From NCBI RefSeq assembly GCF_024362485.1, contig NZ_CP101456.1:1860001-1924000 (forward strand): a DNA stretch of 64,000 bases, given 5' to 3'. The notes under the pieces are model-generated. The model saw only the letters and a list, made by a program, of their open reading frames with translations, did no database searches and was not told the origin of the DNA. This DNA comes from Natronobeatus ordinarius (GTDB lineage: Archaea > Halobacteriota > Halobacteria > Halobacteriales > Natrialbaceae). Made by a program: the position numbers and the translations under genes. Positions 14,192-23,307 of the stretch are shown piece by piece; the first letter of the stretch is position 1, and the number at the start of each line of letters is the position of its first letter.

Positions 14192-15676
14192 ATGACCGCA
14201 CAAACCGTCCAGCAGGGGGACCTCGTCACCGTGATCGGGCTCGAGGTTCACGTCCAGCTGGAGACGGCGACGAAGATCTTCTGTGGCTGTCCGACCGAGC
14301 CGGCCGACGAACCCAACGTAAACGTCTGTCCGGTCTGTCTCGGTCTCCCCGGCTCGCTGCCCGTGTTGAACGAGGCGGCCGTCGAGGCCGCCGTCAAGAT
14401 CGGGAAGGCGATCGACGCCGATATCCCCGAGGAGACCCGCTTTCACCGCAAGAACTACTACTACCCCGACCTGCCGAAGAACTTCCAGATCACGCAGTAC
14501 GACGAGCCGATCTGCCAGGACGGCGAACTCGAGATCGCCGTCGAGGGCGAGCGTCGGACCGTCACCATCGAGCGCGCGCACCTGGAGGAAGACCCCGGCA
14601 GCCTCCAGCACGTCGGCGGCAACATCGACACCGCCGAGTACACCCTCGTGAACTACAACCGCGCGGGCATCCCGCTGATGGAGATCGTCACCGCCCCGGA
14701 CTTCCGTCGTCCCGCGGAGGTGCGGGCGTTCCTCGCCGAACTCGAGGAGGTGCTCGAGTACCTCGGCGTCTTCGACGCGAGTCGTGACGGCAGCCTGCGC
14801 GTGGACGCCAACCTCTCGATCATCCCGGGCGAGGAAGTCGACGACGACGGCGAGATCGGCCTCGAGGCGCTCGAGGCCGCCAACCGGACGGAAGTAAAGA
14901 ACATCTCGAGTCACAAGGGCGCAGAGAAGGCGCTGGCCTACGAGGAAACCCGCCAGAAAAACGCCGTTCGACGGGGACGCGCGGTCGAACAGGAGACCCG
15001 CCACTGGGACGAGTCTCGAGGAATCACGGTCTCGATGCGTTCGAAAGAAGAGGAGAAAGATTACCGCTACTTCCGCGAGGCCGACCTGCCGCCGCTTCGC
15101 GTTTCCCACTGGAAAGGCGAGATCGCCATTCCGGAGCTCCCAACCGCCCGGCGCGAGCGGTTCCAGGAGGAGTACGGCCTGAGCGACGAGGCGGCCTCGA
15201 AGCTCACCACGACGAAGCAGGTCGCCGACTTCTACGAGGACGTCGCCAGCGAGTTCGATCCCGACCTCGCCGCAGCCTGGGTCGCCGACGAGCTACTGGG
15301 CGAGCTCAATTACCGCGACATGGCGATTACGGACGTCGCAGACCGCCTCGAGGAGGTTACCCGCCTGGTCGAACTCGTCGCCACCGACGAGATCACGGCG
15401 AAGAACGCGAAAGAGACCGTCCTCCGGGGGATGCTCGACGACGGCGACGATCCCGACACGATCGTCGACCGTGAGGACCTCGGGAAGACGGGCGAAGACG
15501 AGGTGCAACGGGCGGTCCTCGAGGCGATCGAGGAGAACCCCGACGCCGTCGCGGACTACGAGGACGGTGAGGGAGGGGCGATCAACTTCCTCGTCGGCCA
15601 GGTCATGCAGAAAACGGGCGGCAGCGCGGACCCCGGCGACGTGAACGGATTGTTGCGAGCTGAACTCGAGGGGTAG
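14192..15676 (+). CDS. gatB: Asp/Glu-tRNA amidotransferase subunit B (GatB)
   Basis: This 494-residue protein is GatB, the kinase/amidotransferase subunit of GatCAB, which converts Asp-tRNA(Asn) or Glu-tRNA(Gln) to the amidated form. Signatures are G-L-E-V-H-V-Q-L near residue 14 and the zinc-binding region F-C-G-C-P...C-P-V-C-L-G-L-P-G. R-K-N-Y-Y-Y-P-D-L-P-K is further along, and a helical YqeY-like tail domain (about 345-494) ends in G-D-V-N-G-L-L-R. In archaea GatDE usually serves Gln, so the Asn branch is the likely main role. CGTTTTAC lies about 30 bases before this ATG. Confidence 0.95.
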   Translation: MTAQTVQQGDLVTVIGLEVHVQLETATKIFCGCPTEPADEPNVNVCPVCLGLPGSLPVLNEAAVEAAVKIGKAIDADIPEETRFHRKNYYYPDLPKNFQITQYDEPICQDGELEIAVEGERRTVTIERAHLEEDPGSLQHVGGNIDTAEYTLVNYNRAGIPLMEIVTAPDFRRPAEVRAFLAELEEVLEYLGVFDASRDGSLRVDANLSIIPGEEVDDDGEIGLEALEAANRTEVKNISSHKGAEKALAYEETRQKNAVRRGRAVEQETRHWDESRGITVSMRSKEEEKDYRYFREADLPPLRVSHWKGEIAIPELPTARRERFQEEYGLSDEAASKLTTTKQVADFYEDVASEFDPDLAAAWVADELLGELNYRDMAITDVADRLEEVTRLVELVATDEITAKNAKETVLRGMLDDGDDPDTIVDREDLGKTGEDEVQRAVLEAIEENPDAVADYEDGEGGAINFLVGQVMQKTGGSADPGDVNGLLRAELEG

Positions 15677-15684
15677 CGCGCCGG

Positions 15685-17160
15685 TCAGTCGTCGACGTAC
15701 TCTCGCTCCTCCTCGACGCTTCGGTCGGCGGACGCCGGTCGCTCGTCCTCGCCGACGACGGCCTCTTTCCACGTCCCGAGCCGGAACCAGGCGACGGCGA
15801 CGACGAACGAGGCGGCCATGCCGAACGCGAACGCCCACCAGATGCCGTCGACGCCGAGGTCGATCGAGCCGACCGTCGGCACCGTGATTCCGAGGTACGG
15901 GATCGTCACGGCGGTAAAGGCGAGCACGAGCGCGGTTGGAATGCGAAACACCCACCGCGAGAGCAGCGAGAGCGCCAGCGCCTCTCGCGTGTTGCCGGCC
16001 CCGCGGAAGCCGCCCTGAAGGACCATCATCCCGGCGTACAGCGCCCAGAAGGGGCCGATGATCCGCAGGAAGACGACACCTTCGGCGATCACCTCGGGGT
16101 CGTCGACGAAGATCGCCATCGCCTGGGCAGGGAAGGCGAGCAGGAGGGCGACGACGGCGAAGATGATGGCCATCGTCCCCGCAGTGGCGACCCAGGCGAC
16201 TCGCGCGGCCCGGTCGGGCGTTCGCGCCCCGAGATTCTGGCCGACCCCGGTCGCCGTCGCATCACCGAGGGCGCCCGCGACCGACCACGTGATCGACATG
16301 TACCGGACGCCGATCCCGTAGGCGGCCGTCGGCGCGGCGCCGAACCGGGCGACGAAGCCCGCCATCGCGACCGCGGCGAAGCTTCGCGCCCAGCCGTCGA
16401 GCGTCGCCGGGTAGCCGATGTCGACCAGCTGGCGCTGGATCGAGAGGTCGGGTGTCAGATCCCCGAGCCGGAGCCTGACGCCGAACCGGCCGTCGAGCAG
16501 GATGTAGACGCCTGCCGCCGTTGCAAACGCGCGAGCGATGAACGTCGCGACGGCCGCCCCTCGAGTGCCCATTTCCGGGAACGGCCCCCAGCCGAGGATG
16601 AAGAAGGGATCGAGGATCACGTTGAGCCCCGCAGAGATGAGCACGAGCCACATCGCCGTCTTCGTGTCGCCCGCTCCCTGGAGCGAGGAGCGAAACGCGA
16701 AGAAGAGGAACGTGAGCGGGAGCGCGAGGAAGATGACCTCGATGTATGCGAGCGCCTCGACGAACACCTGATCCTGCGCGCCGATGAGCTCGAGCAGTGG
16801 CCGCCGAAAGTACAGTCCAAGCGCGGCGAGGACGGACGAGACGGCGATCGCGAGCAGGATCGTCTGGGCGACGACCCGGTCGGCCATGCGGTCGTTCCCG
16901 CGTCCGACGTACTGAGAGACGAGCGCGATCGTGGCGGCCGTCAGTCCCATCGCCGTCGAGACGAACATCCACGACAGCGGGAACATGAGCGAGACGGCCG
17001 CGACGGCCTCCGCGCTCACGCGGCCGACCCAGAACATATCGGCGAGGTTGTAGAACGTCTGCAACAGGTTGCCGAGCACGAGCGGCCAGGCTAGCTGGAC
17101 GAGCTTCGGCGAGATTGCCCCCGTCGTCATGTCGACGCGCTTGCGCTCGGGTTCGGCCAC
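15685..17160 (-). CDS. MATE-family multidrug/cation antiporter
   Basis: This 491-residue protein has about twelve hydrophobic segments in two homologous halves, the MATE pattern. N-terminal W-P-L-V-L-G-N-L-L-Q followed by L-A-D-M-F-W-V-G-R-V-S is the usual first-helix signature, and Q-G-A-G-D-T-K-T and Q-G-G-F-R-G-A-G-N-T-R-E mark the two halves. MATE proteins export organic cations in exchange for Na+ or H+. The start is GTG at 17160; ATG at 17130 is an alternative that keeps the whole membrane domain. Confidence 0.88.
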   Translation of the reverse strand: MAEPERKRVDMTTGAISPKLVQLAWPLVLGNLLQTFYNLADMFWVGRVSAEAVAAVSLMFPLSWMFVSTAMGLTAATIALVSQYVGRGNDRMADRVVAQTILLAIAVSSVLAALGLYFRRPLLELIGAQDQVFVEALAYIEVIFLALPLTFLFFAFRSSLQGAGDTKTAMWLVLISAGLNVILDPFFILGWGPFPEMGTRGAAVATFIARAFATAAGVYILLDGRFGVRLRLGDLTPDLSIQRQLVDIGYPATLDGWARSFAAVAMAGFVARFGAAPTAAYGIGVRYMSITWSVAGALGDATATGVGQNLGARTPDRAARVAWVATAGTMAIIFAVVALLLAFPAQAMAIFVDDPEVIAEGVVFLRIIGPFWALYAGMMVLQGGFRGAGNTREALALSLLSRWVFRIPTALVLAFTAVTIPYLGITVPTVGSIDLGVDGIWWAFAFGMAASFVVAVAWFRLGTWKEAVVGEDERPASADRSVEEEREYVDD

Positions 17161-17283
17161 GGCTTGGTGCGTTCGTCGGCCGGCCGACTGAAAAGGACTC
17201 CCATCGGGCTCGCCGTTGCCGGTTTCCCGACGGCGCAGTCGGAACGGTCGGTCGAACGCGAACGCTACAGGCCGGGACGGCCG

Positions 17284-18324
17284 CTACAGTCCGGGCCGTC
17301 GCCGCCGTCGGCGATCCTCGAGCAGCCGTCGACAGAGTCGACCCGGGCCGCCCTCGAGCGGCCAGTCGCGGGTCCGCCAGGCGGGCGGCTCGGGTTCGAA
17401 GGCGGGACACGAGCCGGCACACTCAGCAGCCGTCTGGCACCGCCCTTTCGACGCACAGCGTGGGACCAGGCCGTTCAGGTCCCGAAGCTCGAAGTGGCGA
17501 CAGTCGGGACGCATCGTCTCGACGAACGACCGCCAGCCGCGCTCGTAGGCGCGCTCGGCGATCCCGAGGCGGAGTTCAGTCTTCTCCGCCGGGTCGACGT
17601 ACTCGAATCGGGCGGCGGAGGCGTCCCGGTCGCCGCCCGTCGGTCGCTCGAGGATGTGCGTCCCTGGCTTCTCGACCGAAAGCGTCCGTGGGTACCAGGC
17701 GACGTCCGCTTCGAGTGTTTCAGGCTCGAGGGTCAGGATGCCGGCTTCGACGGGAAGGTCCTCGAACAGGACCGGCTCGACCCGCTCGCCCGTCGCACGG
17801 GTCGCGACCCAGACCTCGTCGGCGAGTGCCAGCGCGACGTCGAACTCGAGCTGTGGCCGGAGGTCGCGGGCGGCGGCCGCGTCGAGGTCGGGTTTGTTCT
17901 CGATCGCGATCACCCGCTCGAACCAGTCGGGGTAGGCCCACCGCCGGCGGATCTCGATGCGGTTGCCGTTCCGGCGAGTCTCGAGGATCCCCCGGTCGTC
18001 GGCGCGGTGGATCGCCTCACGGACGTACCGCCACGAGTAGCCCGGCTCTGGCAGCGCGTCGCGGTAGTAGGCCCACTCCGCGGGCGCGTTTCGGATCACG
18101 TGCCGGAGGTCGCTATCGAGGCGTTCGGGGCCGAATCGCGCCCGTTTACGCAGGCCGTCGGGATCGCACTCGAGGACGATCGTATCCCATCGGCGCCGTT
18201 TCGTCCCGAGCTGGCGGGCGACGAGGACGGCCCCGGACGAGCGGTCGTCGGGCGGCCACGCCAGTTCGGCCCACCGGCAGCTCCGCAGTTCGAAGCCGAA
18301 CTCGGTGTCGGAGCCGTCGATCAC
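17284..18324 (-). CDS. Conserved haloarchaeal protein, DUF5787-like
   Basis: This roughly 346-residue protein resembles haloarchaeal DUF5787 proteins. The region near residues 160-200 (I-A-I-E-N-K-P-D-L, then L-E-F-D-V-A-L-A-L-A-D-E-V-W-V-A-T) looks like a restriction-endonuclease-like core with the E-N-K triad part. The C-terminus has a four-Cys cluster C-x5-C-x5-C-x3-C near residues 300-320 that may bind zinc or an FeS cluster. Nucleic-acid cleavage is only a structural guess. GTG at 18324 begins the segment that matches the family N-terminus; ATG at 18399 would add 25 residues. Confidence 0.65.
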   Translation of the reverse strand: MIDGSDTEFGFELRSCRWAELAWPPDDRSSGAVLVARQLGTKRRRWDTIVLECDPDGLRKRARFGPERLDSDLRHVIRNAPAEWAYYRDALPEPGYSWRYVREAIHRADDRGILETRRNGNRIEIRRRWAYPDWFERVIAIENKPDLDAAAARDLRPQLEFDVALALADEVWVATRATGERVEPVLFEDLPVEAGILTLEPETLEADVAWYPRTLSVEKPGTHILERPTGGDRDASAARFEYVDPAEKTELRLGIAERAYERGWRSFVETMRPDCRHFELRDLNGLVPRCASKGRCQTAAECAGSCPAFEPEPPAWRTRDWPLEGGPGRLCRRLLEDRRRRRRPGL

Positions 18325-18399
18325 GCCCGACTCGAGGAGCGGCGCTCGCTTGTGTGCTGTGGTTTTCACCGATCGAACTGGTGTGTTGGTTCCATACAC

Positions 18400-18971
18400 A
18401 TGGTTCGAGCATCGAATTCGATGGGCGCGCCAATACGGTTAGGTTAGGACCGCCCCAACGATCGACGTACCGTCCGTCGTGTTCACCTCGATGCCATCAA
18501 CGGACGGGGGGTAATACGGCCACGCGGCCGGCCGGTCAGGCACCGGCCCCACCGCTTACCGATACCGCTCGAGCCGGCCTCCGGCCTCGCTGTCGGGGCG
18601 AGCGTCGAATCGGTCGCCCACTCAGCCAGTCGACCGAACGGCTGCCGTCGACTGCTCACCGATCCGTTGCGGACGACGGCGCTCGAGCGGACGGGTTTCT
18701 CATACGGTCTATTGTGATTCGTTACCGGTGATCGCTGACCCGTTCGAGCGATCACCGGTAAAACGTTACAATAATCCGTATCACAGGACACCGTGACGAC
18801 GTCCGGTCACCGGTACTCGTCTGACACTCGTCGTGCGATAGTCTGACACACGTTTATGCCACCACAAGCCCAATGGCTCACCCAGGCGCGCAGAGTCGGC
18901 GGTTCAGCTCCCATCCTCCTCCGGCGCGCGCCTGCTCTTTCACGATAACGTCTCCATCTCGTAGGCCGCGA
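18400..18971. other. Long gap between two same-strand genes; holds palindromic element copy 1
   Basis: No gene could be supported in these 572 bases: the open frames present lack recognisable domains and overlap each other. The one structured item is the 80-base palindrome at 18702-18781. An A/T box near 18850 (CGTTTATG) has no convincing downstream gene. Confidence 0.6.
18702..18781 (+). repeat. 80-base palindromic element, copy 1
   Basis: The element begins ATACGGTCTATTGTGA and ends TTACAATAATCCGTAT. Its core arms TTACCGGTGATCGCT (18722-18736) and AGCGATCACCGGTAA (18747-18761) are perfect 15-base inverted repeats around a 10-base loop, and the outer 20 bases on each side pair imperfectly. 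An 80-base copy lies at 47450-47529 in the opposite orientation and a diverged 89-base relative at 39522-39610. It looks like a small non-autonomous repeat (MITE- or REP-like). Confidence 0.85.
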
Positions 18972-19622
18972 TCACTGTACCGCCGAGCGGACGTCGTCGA
19001 TGCTGCTGGTCTCTGCGATGACCGCGAGTTCGTCACCGGCGGCCAGCTCCGTCCCCGGCAGCGGTATCGTCAGCGGTTCACGATCGTGTCCGTGGGCGTA
19101 GACGCGCGCCGACTCGGGCAACTCGAGTTCGCTCAGCCGTTTGCCGACCGCGGACGACTCCGCGCCGACCTCGAGGACGGTGAGCTGTAAGTCCGCGGCG
19201 AGGTCGGCGACGACGTTGAAGTCGCCGCCGAGCAGGGCCGTTTTCGCCCCCGCGGCGCCGAGTCGTTCCGGATAGACGATGTCGTCGACCTCGTCCGCGT
19301 ACGTCTCGTAGATCTCCTCGCGGTAGTCCTCGTCGATGCGCAGGACGGTCCGACAGCCGTGGTGGTTGCCGACCATGCAGGCGGCGAAGTTCACGTTGAG
19401 GTCGGGCGTGAACGCGCCGATCGCGTCGGCGTCGGCGACGCCGGCCTCGAGGAGCACCTCCTCGTCGTCGCCGTCGCCCCGGACGGCCTCGAAGCCGTCG
19501 GTCTGGATGCGTTCGATGCGATCGGGATCGTTGTCGACGACGACGACGTCGTGACCCTCGCCGTCGAGAATTCGGACCGTCCGCGAGCCGACCCGGCCGT
19601 ACCCAACGATAACGAACTTCAT
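18972..19622 (-). CDS. trkA: TrkA-type potassium channel/transporter regulatory protein
   Basis: This 216-residue protein has an RCK_N Rossmann domain with the nucleotide motif V-G-Y-G-R-V-G-S at residues 6-13 and the acidic strand-2 end D-N-D near residue 32. A C-terminal RCK_C ligand domain follows (about 140-216). Such proteins bind NAD(H) or ATP and gate TrkH/KtrB potassium uptake, central to the salt-in strategy of haloarchaea. No membrane partner is adjacent. Divergent from the permease gene with 229 bases between. Confidence 0.87.
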   Translation of the reverse strand: MKFVIVGYGRVGSRTVRILDGEGHDVVVVDNDPDRIERIQTDGFEAVRGDGDDEEVLLEAGVADADAIGAFTPDLNVNFAACMVGNHHGCRTVLRIDEDYREEIYETYADEVDDIVYPERLGAAGAKTALLGGDFNVVADLAADLQLTVLEVGAESSAVGKRLSELELPESARVYAHGHDREPLTIPLPGTELAAGDELAVIAETSSIDDVRSAVQ

Positions 19623-19813
19623 GGCAGAAACCTACGCACTCCGGGCTGAAATACGTTCGTCCCAATCGATGACTGTGCGCTCTCGAGCGATCGTCGCGCC
19701 TCGATCGACCGGCCCAACCCGGATTTCGATCGGCCACTCGACGCAGAGTTCTCGTCTATCAGTCACTAAATCGTCACAAACGTGCATACAATTGTCGGAA
19801 TCTGCTCCGGAAA

Positions 19814-19822
19814 CTTTAACTA
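19814..19822 (+). promoter_or_regulatory. TATA-like box of the NCS2 permease gene
   Basis: CTTTAACTA lies about 34 bases before the ATG at 19852 inside an A/T-richer part of the divergent promoter region. Confidence 0.45.
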
Positions 19823-19851
19823 ATGCGTGTATCAATGCTCGAACGTCCAAC

Positions 19852-21297
19852 ATGGGGGCATCAGACAGTATCGCCGACTTCTTCGGATTCGATGAGCACG
19901 AAACCAACTACAGACGGGAGACGATCGCCGGGCTGACCACGTTCCTGGCGATGGCGTACATCATCGTCGTCAATCCCGCGATCCTCTCGGACGCGATCCT
20001 CTGGGACGCCCAGACGGGAGAGTTCAGGGACGAAGCGACGATCAACGGCGTCACCTACACGGGCGGCGAGATCTTCCAGATGCTCGCCGTCGTGACGATT
20101 CTCGCGTCGATCGTCGCCATCCTGGTGATGGCGCTGTACGCGAACCGGCCGTTTGGACTGGCACCCGGAATGGGCCTGAACGCGTTTTTCACGTTCACGG
20201 TCGTCGTCGCCCTCGGCGTCCCGTGGCAACTCGCGCTCGCGGCCGTCTTCGTCGAGGGGGTCATCTTCATCGCGCTCACTGCCGTCGGGGCGCGCCGGTA
20301 CATCCTCGAGTTGTTCCCCGAGCCGGTGAAGTTCGCCGTCGGGGCCGGTATCGGTGTCTTCCTGCTCTTTCTCGGCCTCCAGGAGATGCAGATCGTCGTC
20401 GCCTACGACGCGACGCTCGTCACGCTCGGGAACGTTCTCGAAAGTCCGGTTGCCGCACTCTCGCTCGCGGGCCTGGTCCTGACGCTGCTTTTGTACGCCC
20501 GGGGCGTCCGCGGCTCGATCATCATCGGGATCGTGACGACGGCGATCGCCGGCTGGGCGCTTACCCTCGGCGGCGTCGTCGAGCGTGGCGTCCTCACGCC
20601 GGCGGAGACGGTGGAGGGTGTCCAGTACGACTTCACCCCGCTGTTCTGGGGCTTCGTCGAAGGACTCGGCATGATCGGCGACAATCCCCTCGTCTTCGCG
20701 CTCGTCGTCTTCACGTTCTTCTTCGTCGACTTCTTCGACACGGCGGGGACGCTCATCGGAGTCTCCCAGATCGGCGGCTTCCTGAACGAGGAGGGTGACC
20801 TCCCCGAAGCCGAGAAGCCGCTGATGGCCGACGCGGTCGGCACGACGTTCGGGGCGATGATCGGCACGTCGACGGTGACGACGTACATCGAGTCCGCGAC
20901 CGGGATCGAGGAGGGCGGCCGCACCGGATTCACCGCGCTCGTCGTCGGTGCGTTCTTCTTCCTCGCACTGTTCCTCGTCCCGCTGATGGCCTCGATTCCG
21001 CAGTACGCGACCTACATCGCGCTCGTGGTCGTCGGGATCATCATGCTCCAGGGCGTCGCCGACATCGACTGGCAGGACCCCGCGTGGGCGATCGCCGGCG
21101 GACTCACGATCACGATCATGCCGCTGACCACCTCGATCGCGAACGGCCTCGCAGCTGGGATCATCAGCTACCCGCTGGTCAAGGCCGCGATGGGCGAACG
21201 CCGTGACGTCAGCCTCGGGCAGTGGACGCTCGCGGTTGCCTTCGTGGCGTACTTCGTGATCTACTTCTCCGTCCAGATGGGCGCTATCACGTTCTAA
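19852..21297 (+). CDS. NCS2-family purine (adenine/guanine/hypoxanthine) permease
   Basis: This 481-residue permease is of the AzgA branch of NCS2. It starts with F-F-G-F-D-E-H-E-T-N-Y-R-R-E and the first helix T-F-L-A-M-A-Y-I-I-V-V-N-P-A. The M-G-L-N-A-F-F-T-F motif and the D-F-F-D-T-A-G-T-L-I-G segment, which bear substrate and proton residues in AzgA-type transporters, are present. It should import purine bases by H+ symport. The ATG at 19852 is chosen because the family N-terminus begins there, although the frame is open from 19621. Confidence 0.9.
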   Translation: MGASDSIADFFGFDEHETNYRRETIAGLTTFLAMAYIIVVNPAILSDAILWDAQTGEFRDEATINGVTYTGGEIFQMLAVVTILASIVAILVMALYANRPFGLAPGMGLNAFFTFTVVVALGVPWQLALAAVFVEGVIFIALTAVGARRYILELFPEPVKFAVGAGIGVFLLFLGLQEMQIVVAYDATLVTLGNVLESPVAALSLAGLVLTLLLYARGVRGSIIIGIVTTAIAGWALTLGGVVERGVLTPAETVEGVQYDFTPLFWGFVEGLGMIGDNPLVFALVVFTFFFVDFFDTAGTLIGVSQIGGFLNEEGDLPEAEKPLMADAVGTTFGAMIGTSTVTTYIESATGIEEGGRTGFTALVVGAFFFLALFLVPLMASIPQYATYIALVVVGIIMLQGVADIDWQDPAWAIAGGLTITIMPLTTSIANGLAAGIISYPLVKAAMGERRDVSLGQWTLAVAFVAYFVIYFSVQMGAITF

Positions 21298-21384
21298 CGC
21301 CCAACCCGCGTTCGGGCTGGCGACGTCTACGTGTTCACACACCCACACGCATATACCGACACGACTCCTCAGAGACGACCAGCC

Positions 21385-22569
21385 ATGGTTTCCGAGATTA
21401 CTGCGGCGGATCTGCGCGATCGGATCGACGAGGACGACGACTTCGTCCTGATCGACACCCGAAATCCCGAGGACTTCGAGGGCTGGCACGTCCACGGCGC
21501 CCACAACGTGGCCTACTCCGCAACCCACTCGGAGCTGCGCGGCGACCTCGAGGGCCTCGAGTCTGACCTCGGCCTCGAGTCCGACGACGACCTCGTCACC
21601 ATCTGTGCGAAAGGGGTCGCTTCGGCCGCCTTCGCCGAGGTGCTCGAGGAACGCGGCTACGGAAACGTCGCCACCGTCGGCGACGGGATGGAGGGGTGGA
21701 GTCAGGTCTACGACGTCGTCGAGATTCCGACGCGTCGGGAGCACCTCGAGCTCTGGCAGGTCCAGCGCCGGGCGAAAGGCTGTCTGAGCTACGTCGTCGC
21801 CGACGCCGACGCGGGCGAGGCCGTCGTCGTCGACCCGTCGCGCCACCACGAGACGTACCTCGACCTCGCCGACGAACGGGGCTACGAGCTTACCGCCGTC
21901 TTCGACACCCACGTCCACGCTGACCACCTCTCGGGCGGCCGGACCCTCGCGACCGAACTGGACGTCCCCTACCACCTCGGCCGCCGGGTGGAAACCCGTG
22001 ATCCCTCCTTCGCGTACGACCCGCTCGAGCGAAACGAGGTGGTCGAGGTCGGCGACGTCGACGTGAAGGCGCTGTTCACGCCCGGCCACACCACGGGGAT
22101 GACGAGCTACCTGATCGACGACGAGACGCTCCTTTCGGGCGACGGGCTGTTCGTCGAGTCGATCGCACGCACCGAGCTCCAGTTCGCAGGCGAGGACGCC
22201 AAACACGGCGCTCGAGTCATGTACGACTCCCTGCACAAGACCGTCCTCGCCGAGCCGGACGGCGTGAAGGTCCTGCCCGCTCACTTCTCGTTGAGCGACG
22301 ACGGACAGGCGATCGACGTCACCCCTGGCGAGCCGATGTACTCGGAGATTGGCTATCTCCGGCGGCACAACGAGGCGCTCTCGCTCGATGAAGAGGAATT
22401 CGTCGAGCACATGTTCGAGAACCTGCCGTCGAAGCCGCCGAACTACGAGACGGTCATCGCGACCAACCTCGGCCACCGAGAGCTCGCAGACGATGCGGAG
22501 GCGACCGAACTCGAACTCGGCCCGAACCGGTGTGCGGCGTCGGCCGACAGTATGGTCGCGAACGACTGA
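21385..22569 (+). CDS. Rhodanese-metallo-beta-lactamase fusion (persulfide dioxygenase-like)
   Basis: This 394-residue fusion has an N-terminal rhodanese domain (about 1-115) with catalytic C74 in V-T-I-C-A-K-G. A metallo-beta-lactamase domain (about 120-370) follows with metal ligands H176-x-H178-x-D180-H181, the later T-P-G-H-T-T-G histidine and the S-G-D-G aspartate. The domain set is that of persulfide dioxygenases (ETHE1/CstB type), which oxidise glutathione- or CoA-persulfide to sulfite. Haloarchaea lack glutathione, so the thiol carrier is probably gamma-glutamylcysteine or CoA (inference). A glyoxalase II-like role is the main alternative. Confidence 0.85.
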   Translation: MVSEITAADLRDRIDEDDDFVLIDTRNPEDFEGWHVHGAHNVAYSATHSELRGDLEGLESDLGLESDDDLVTICAKGVASAAFAEVLEERGYGNVATVGDGMEGWSQVYDVVEIPTRREHLELWQVQRRAKGCLSYVVADADAGEAVVVDPSRHHETYLDLADERGYELTAVFDTHVHADHLSGGRTLATELDVPYHLGRRVETRDPSFAYDPLERNEVVEVGDVDVKALFTPGHTTGMTSYLIDDETLLSGDGLFVESIARTELQFAGEDAKHGARVMYDSLHKTVLAEPDGVKVLPAHFSLSDDGQAIDVTPGEPMYSEIGYLRRHNEALSLDEEEFVEHMFENLPSKPPNYETVIATNLGHRELADDAEATELELGPNRCAASADSMVAND

Positions 22570-22674
22570 GTGTGGGCGGGCAGCGGGAAGCGGCAGTCGA
22601 ATACGTCACCCGATCCGTTCGACTACGCGAGTGTCGGCCACCTGCTTATCCAGCCGGGCTTTCAAGCTCGACGT

Positions 22675-23199
22675 ATGTCCCGGAACGACTCCTACGATCG
22701 GCGGTCGACGTTGCGCCTCCTCACTGCGGGGACGGCGGCCACACTCTTGGCCGGCTGCGCCGAAGAGATGGGTGAGGGCGATGAGGGTGAGGAACTCGAC
22801 GACGAACGCGAGGCGCACGTCGACGAGGTGATCGAAGCGGGCGATCCGCAGGGCGAGCCGGAAGACTGGGAGGACGTGGACACGATCGAACTCGTCGTCA
22901 CTGACGACGAGGACAGGTGGATCGGTCGCCAGCCTGCCGTCATCGAGGACGTCGAGAACCCGGATCTCCTCCTCTTCGAGGATCGGGAGTACGAGTTCGT
23001 CTGGACGAACCGCGACGGCGAGGTACACAACCTCGCCATCTGGGACGACGACCACGAGAGCCTCGCCTCGACGGAGTCCATGGACGACGAAGACGAGTCG
23101 GCGGGGTTCGTCCTCGAGGCGAGCGAGGAGCTGGCGATCTACCTGTGTGAGACCCACGGCACCGAGATGGCGGGGGCGATCGAGGTTCACACCAACTGA
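22675..23199 (+). CDS. Halocyanin-like cupredoxin lipoprotein beside the ba3 oxidase
   Basis: This 174-residue protein has a twin-arginine-type signal (R9-R10) and a lipobox ending at C28, then an acidic linker and a type 1 blue-copper fold. Probable copper ligands are H118, C158, H161 and M165, the last three in Y-L-C-E-T-H-G-T-E-M. It probably carries electrons outside the membrane to the CuA centre of the oxidase encoded just downstream. In Natronomonas pharaonis a halocyanin gene is likewise tied to the cba operon. A TATA-like TGCTTATCC 28 bases upstream supports the ATG at 22675. Confidence 0.85.
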   Translation: MSRNDSYDRRSTLRLLTAGTAATLLAGCAEEMGEGDEGEELDDEREAHVDEVIEAGDPQGEPEDWEDVDTIELVVTDDEDRWIGRQPAVIEDVENPDLLLFEDREYEFVWTNRDGEVHNLAIWDDDHESLASTESMDDEDESAGFVLEASEELAIYLCETHGTEMAGAIEVHTN

Positions 23200-23273
23200 C
23201 GCGACTCGAGCCTGGACACCGACACGACCGTGGACTGGTCAGCACCCTGGTTTTTCACGGGAATGGCCTCGAC

Positions 23274-23280
23274 GTATTAA
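23274..23280 (+). promoter_or_regulatory. TATA-like box of the ba3 oxidase operon
   Basis: GTATTAA lies about 31 bases before the ATG at 23308, giving the oxidase operon its own promoter separate from the cupredoxin gene. Confidence 0.45.
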
Positions 23281-23292
23281 GAGCCCGTGTGT

Positions 23293-23307
23293 GGTGGGAT
23301 TCCCACC
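23293..23307. promoter_or_regulatory. Inverted repeat GGTGGGA-T-TCCCACC at the ba3 operon start
   Basis: A perfect 7-base inverted repeat with a one-base centre ends exactly one base before the ATG at 23308. It overlaps the expected transcription start, so it could be an operator that blocks initiation, or a start-site hairpin. Confidence 0.45.

Noticed and set aside
18873-19190. A plus-strand ORF starting after an A/T box near 18850
   Set aside because: It runs antisense into the trkA gene, has no recognisable domain and reads as low-complexity Arg-rich sequence.
19861-22476. An 871-codon open frame on the minus strand opposite the NCS2 permease and rhodanese-MBL genes
   Set aside because: It is antisense to two clearly recognised genes, has no domain, and is full of Arg, Asp and Glu as expected from the complement of GC-rich haloarchaeal codons.
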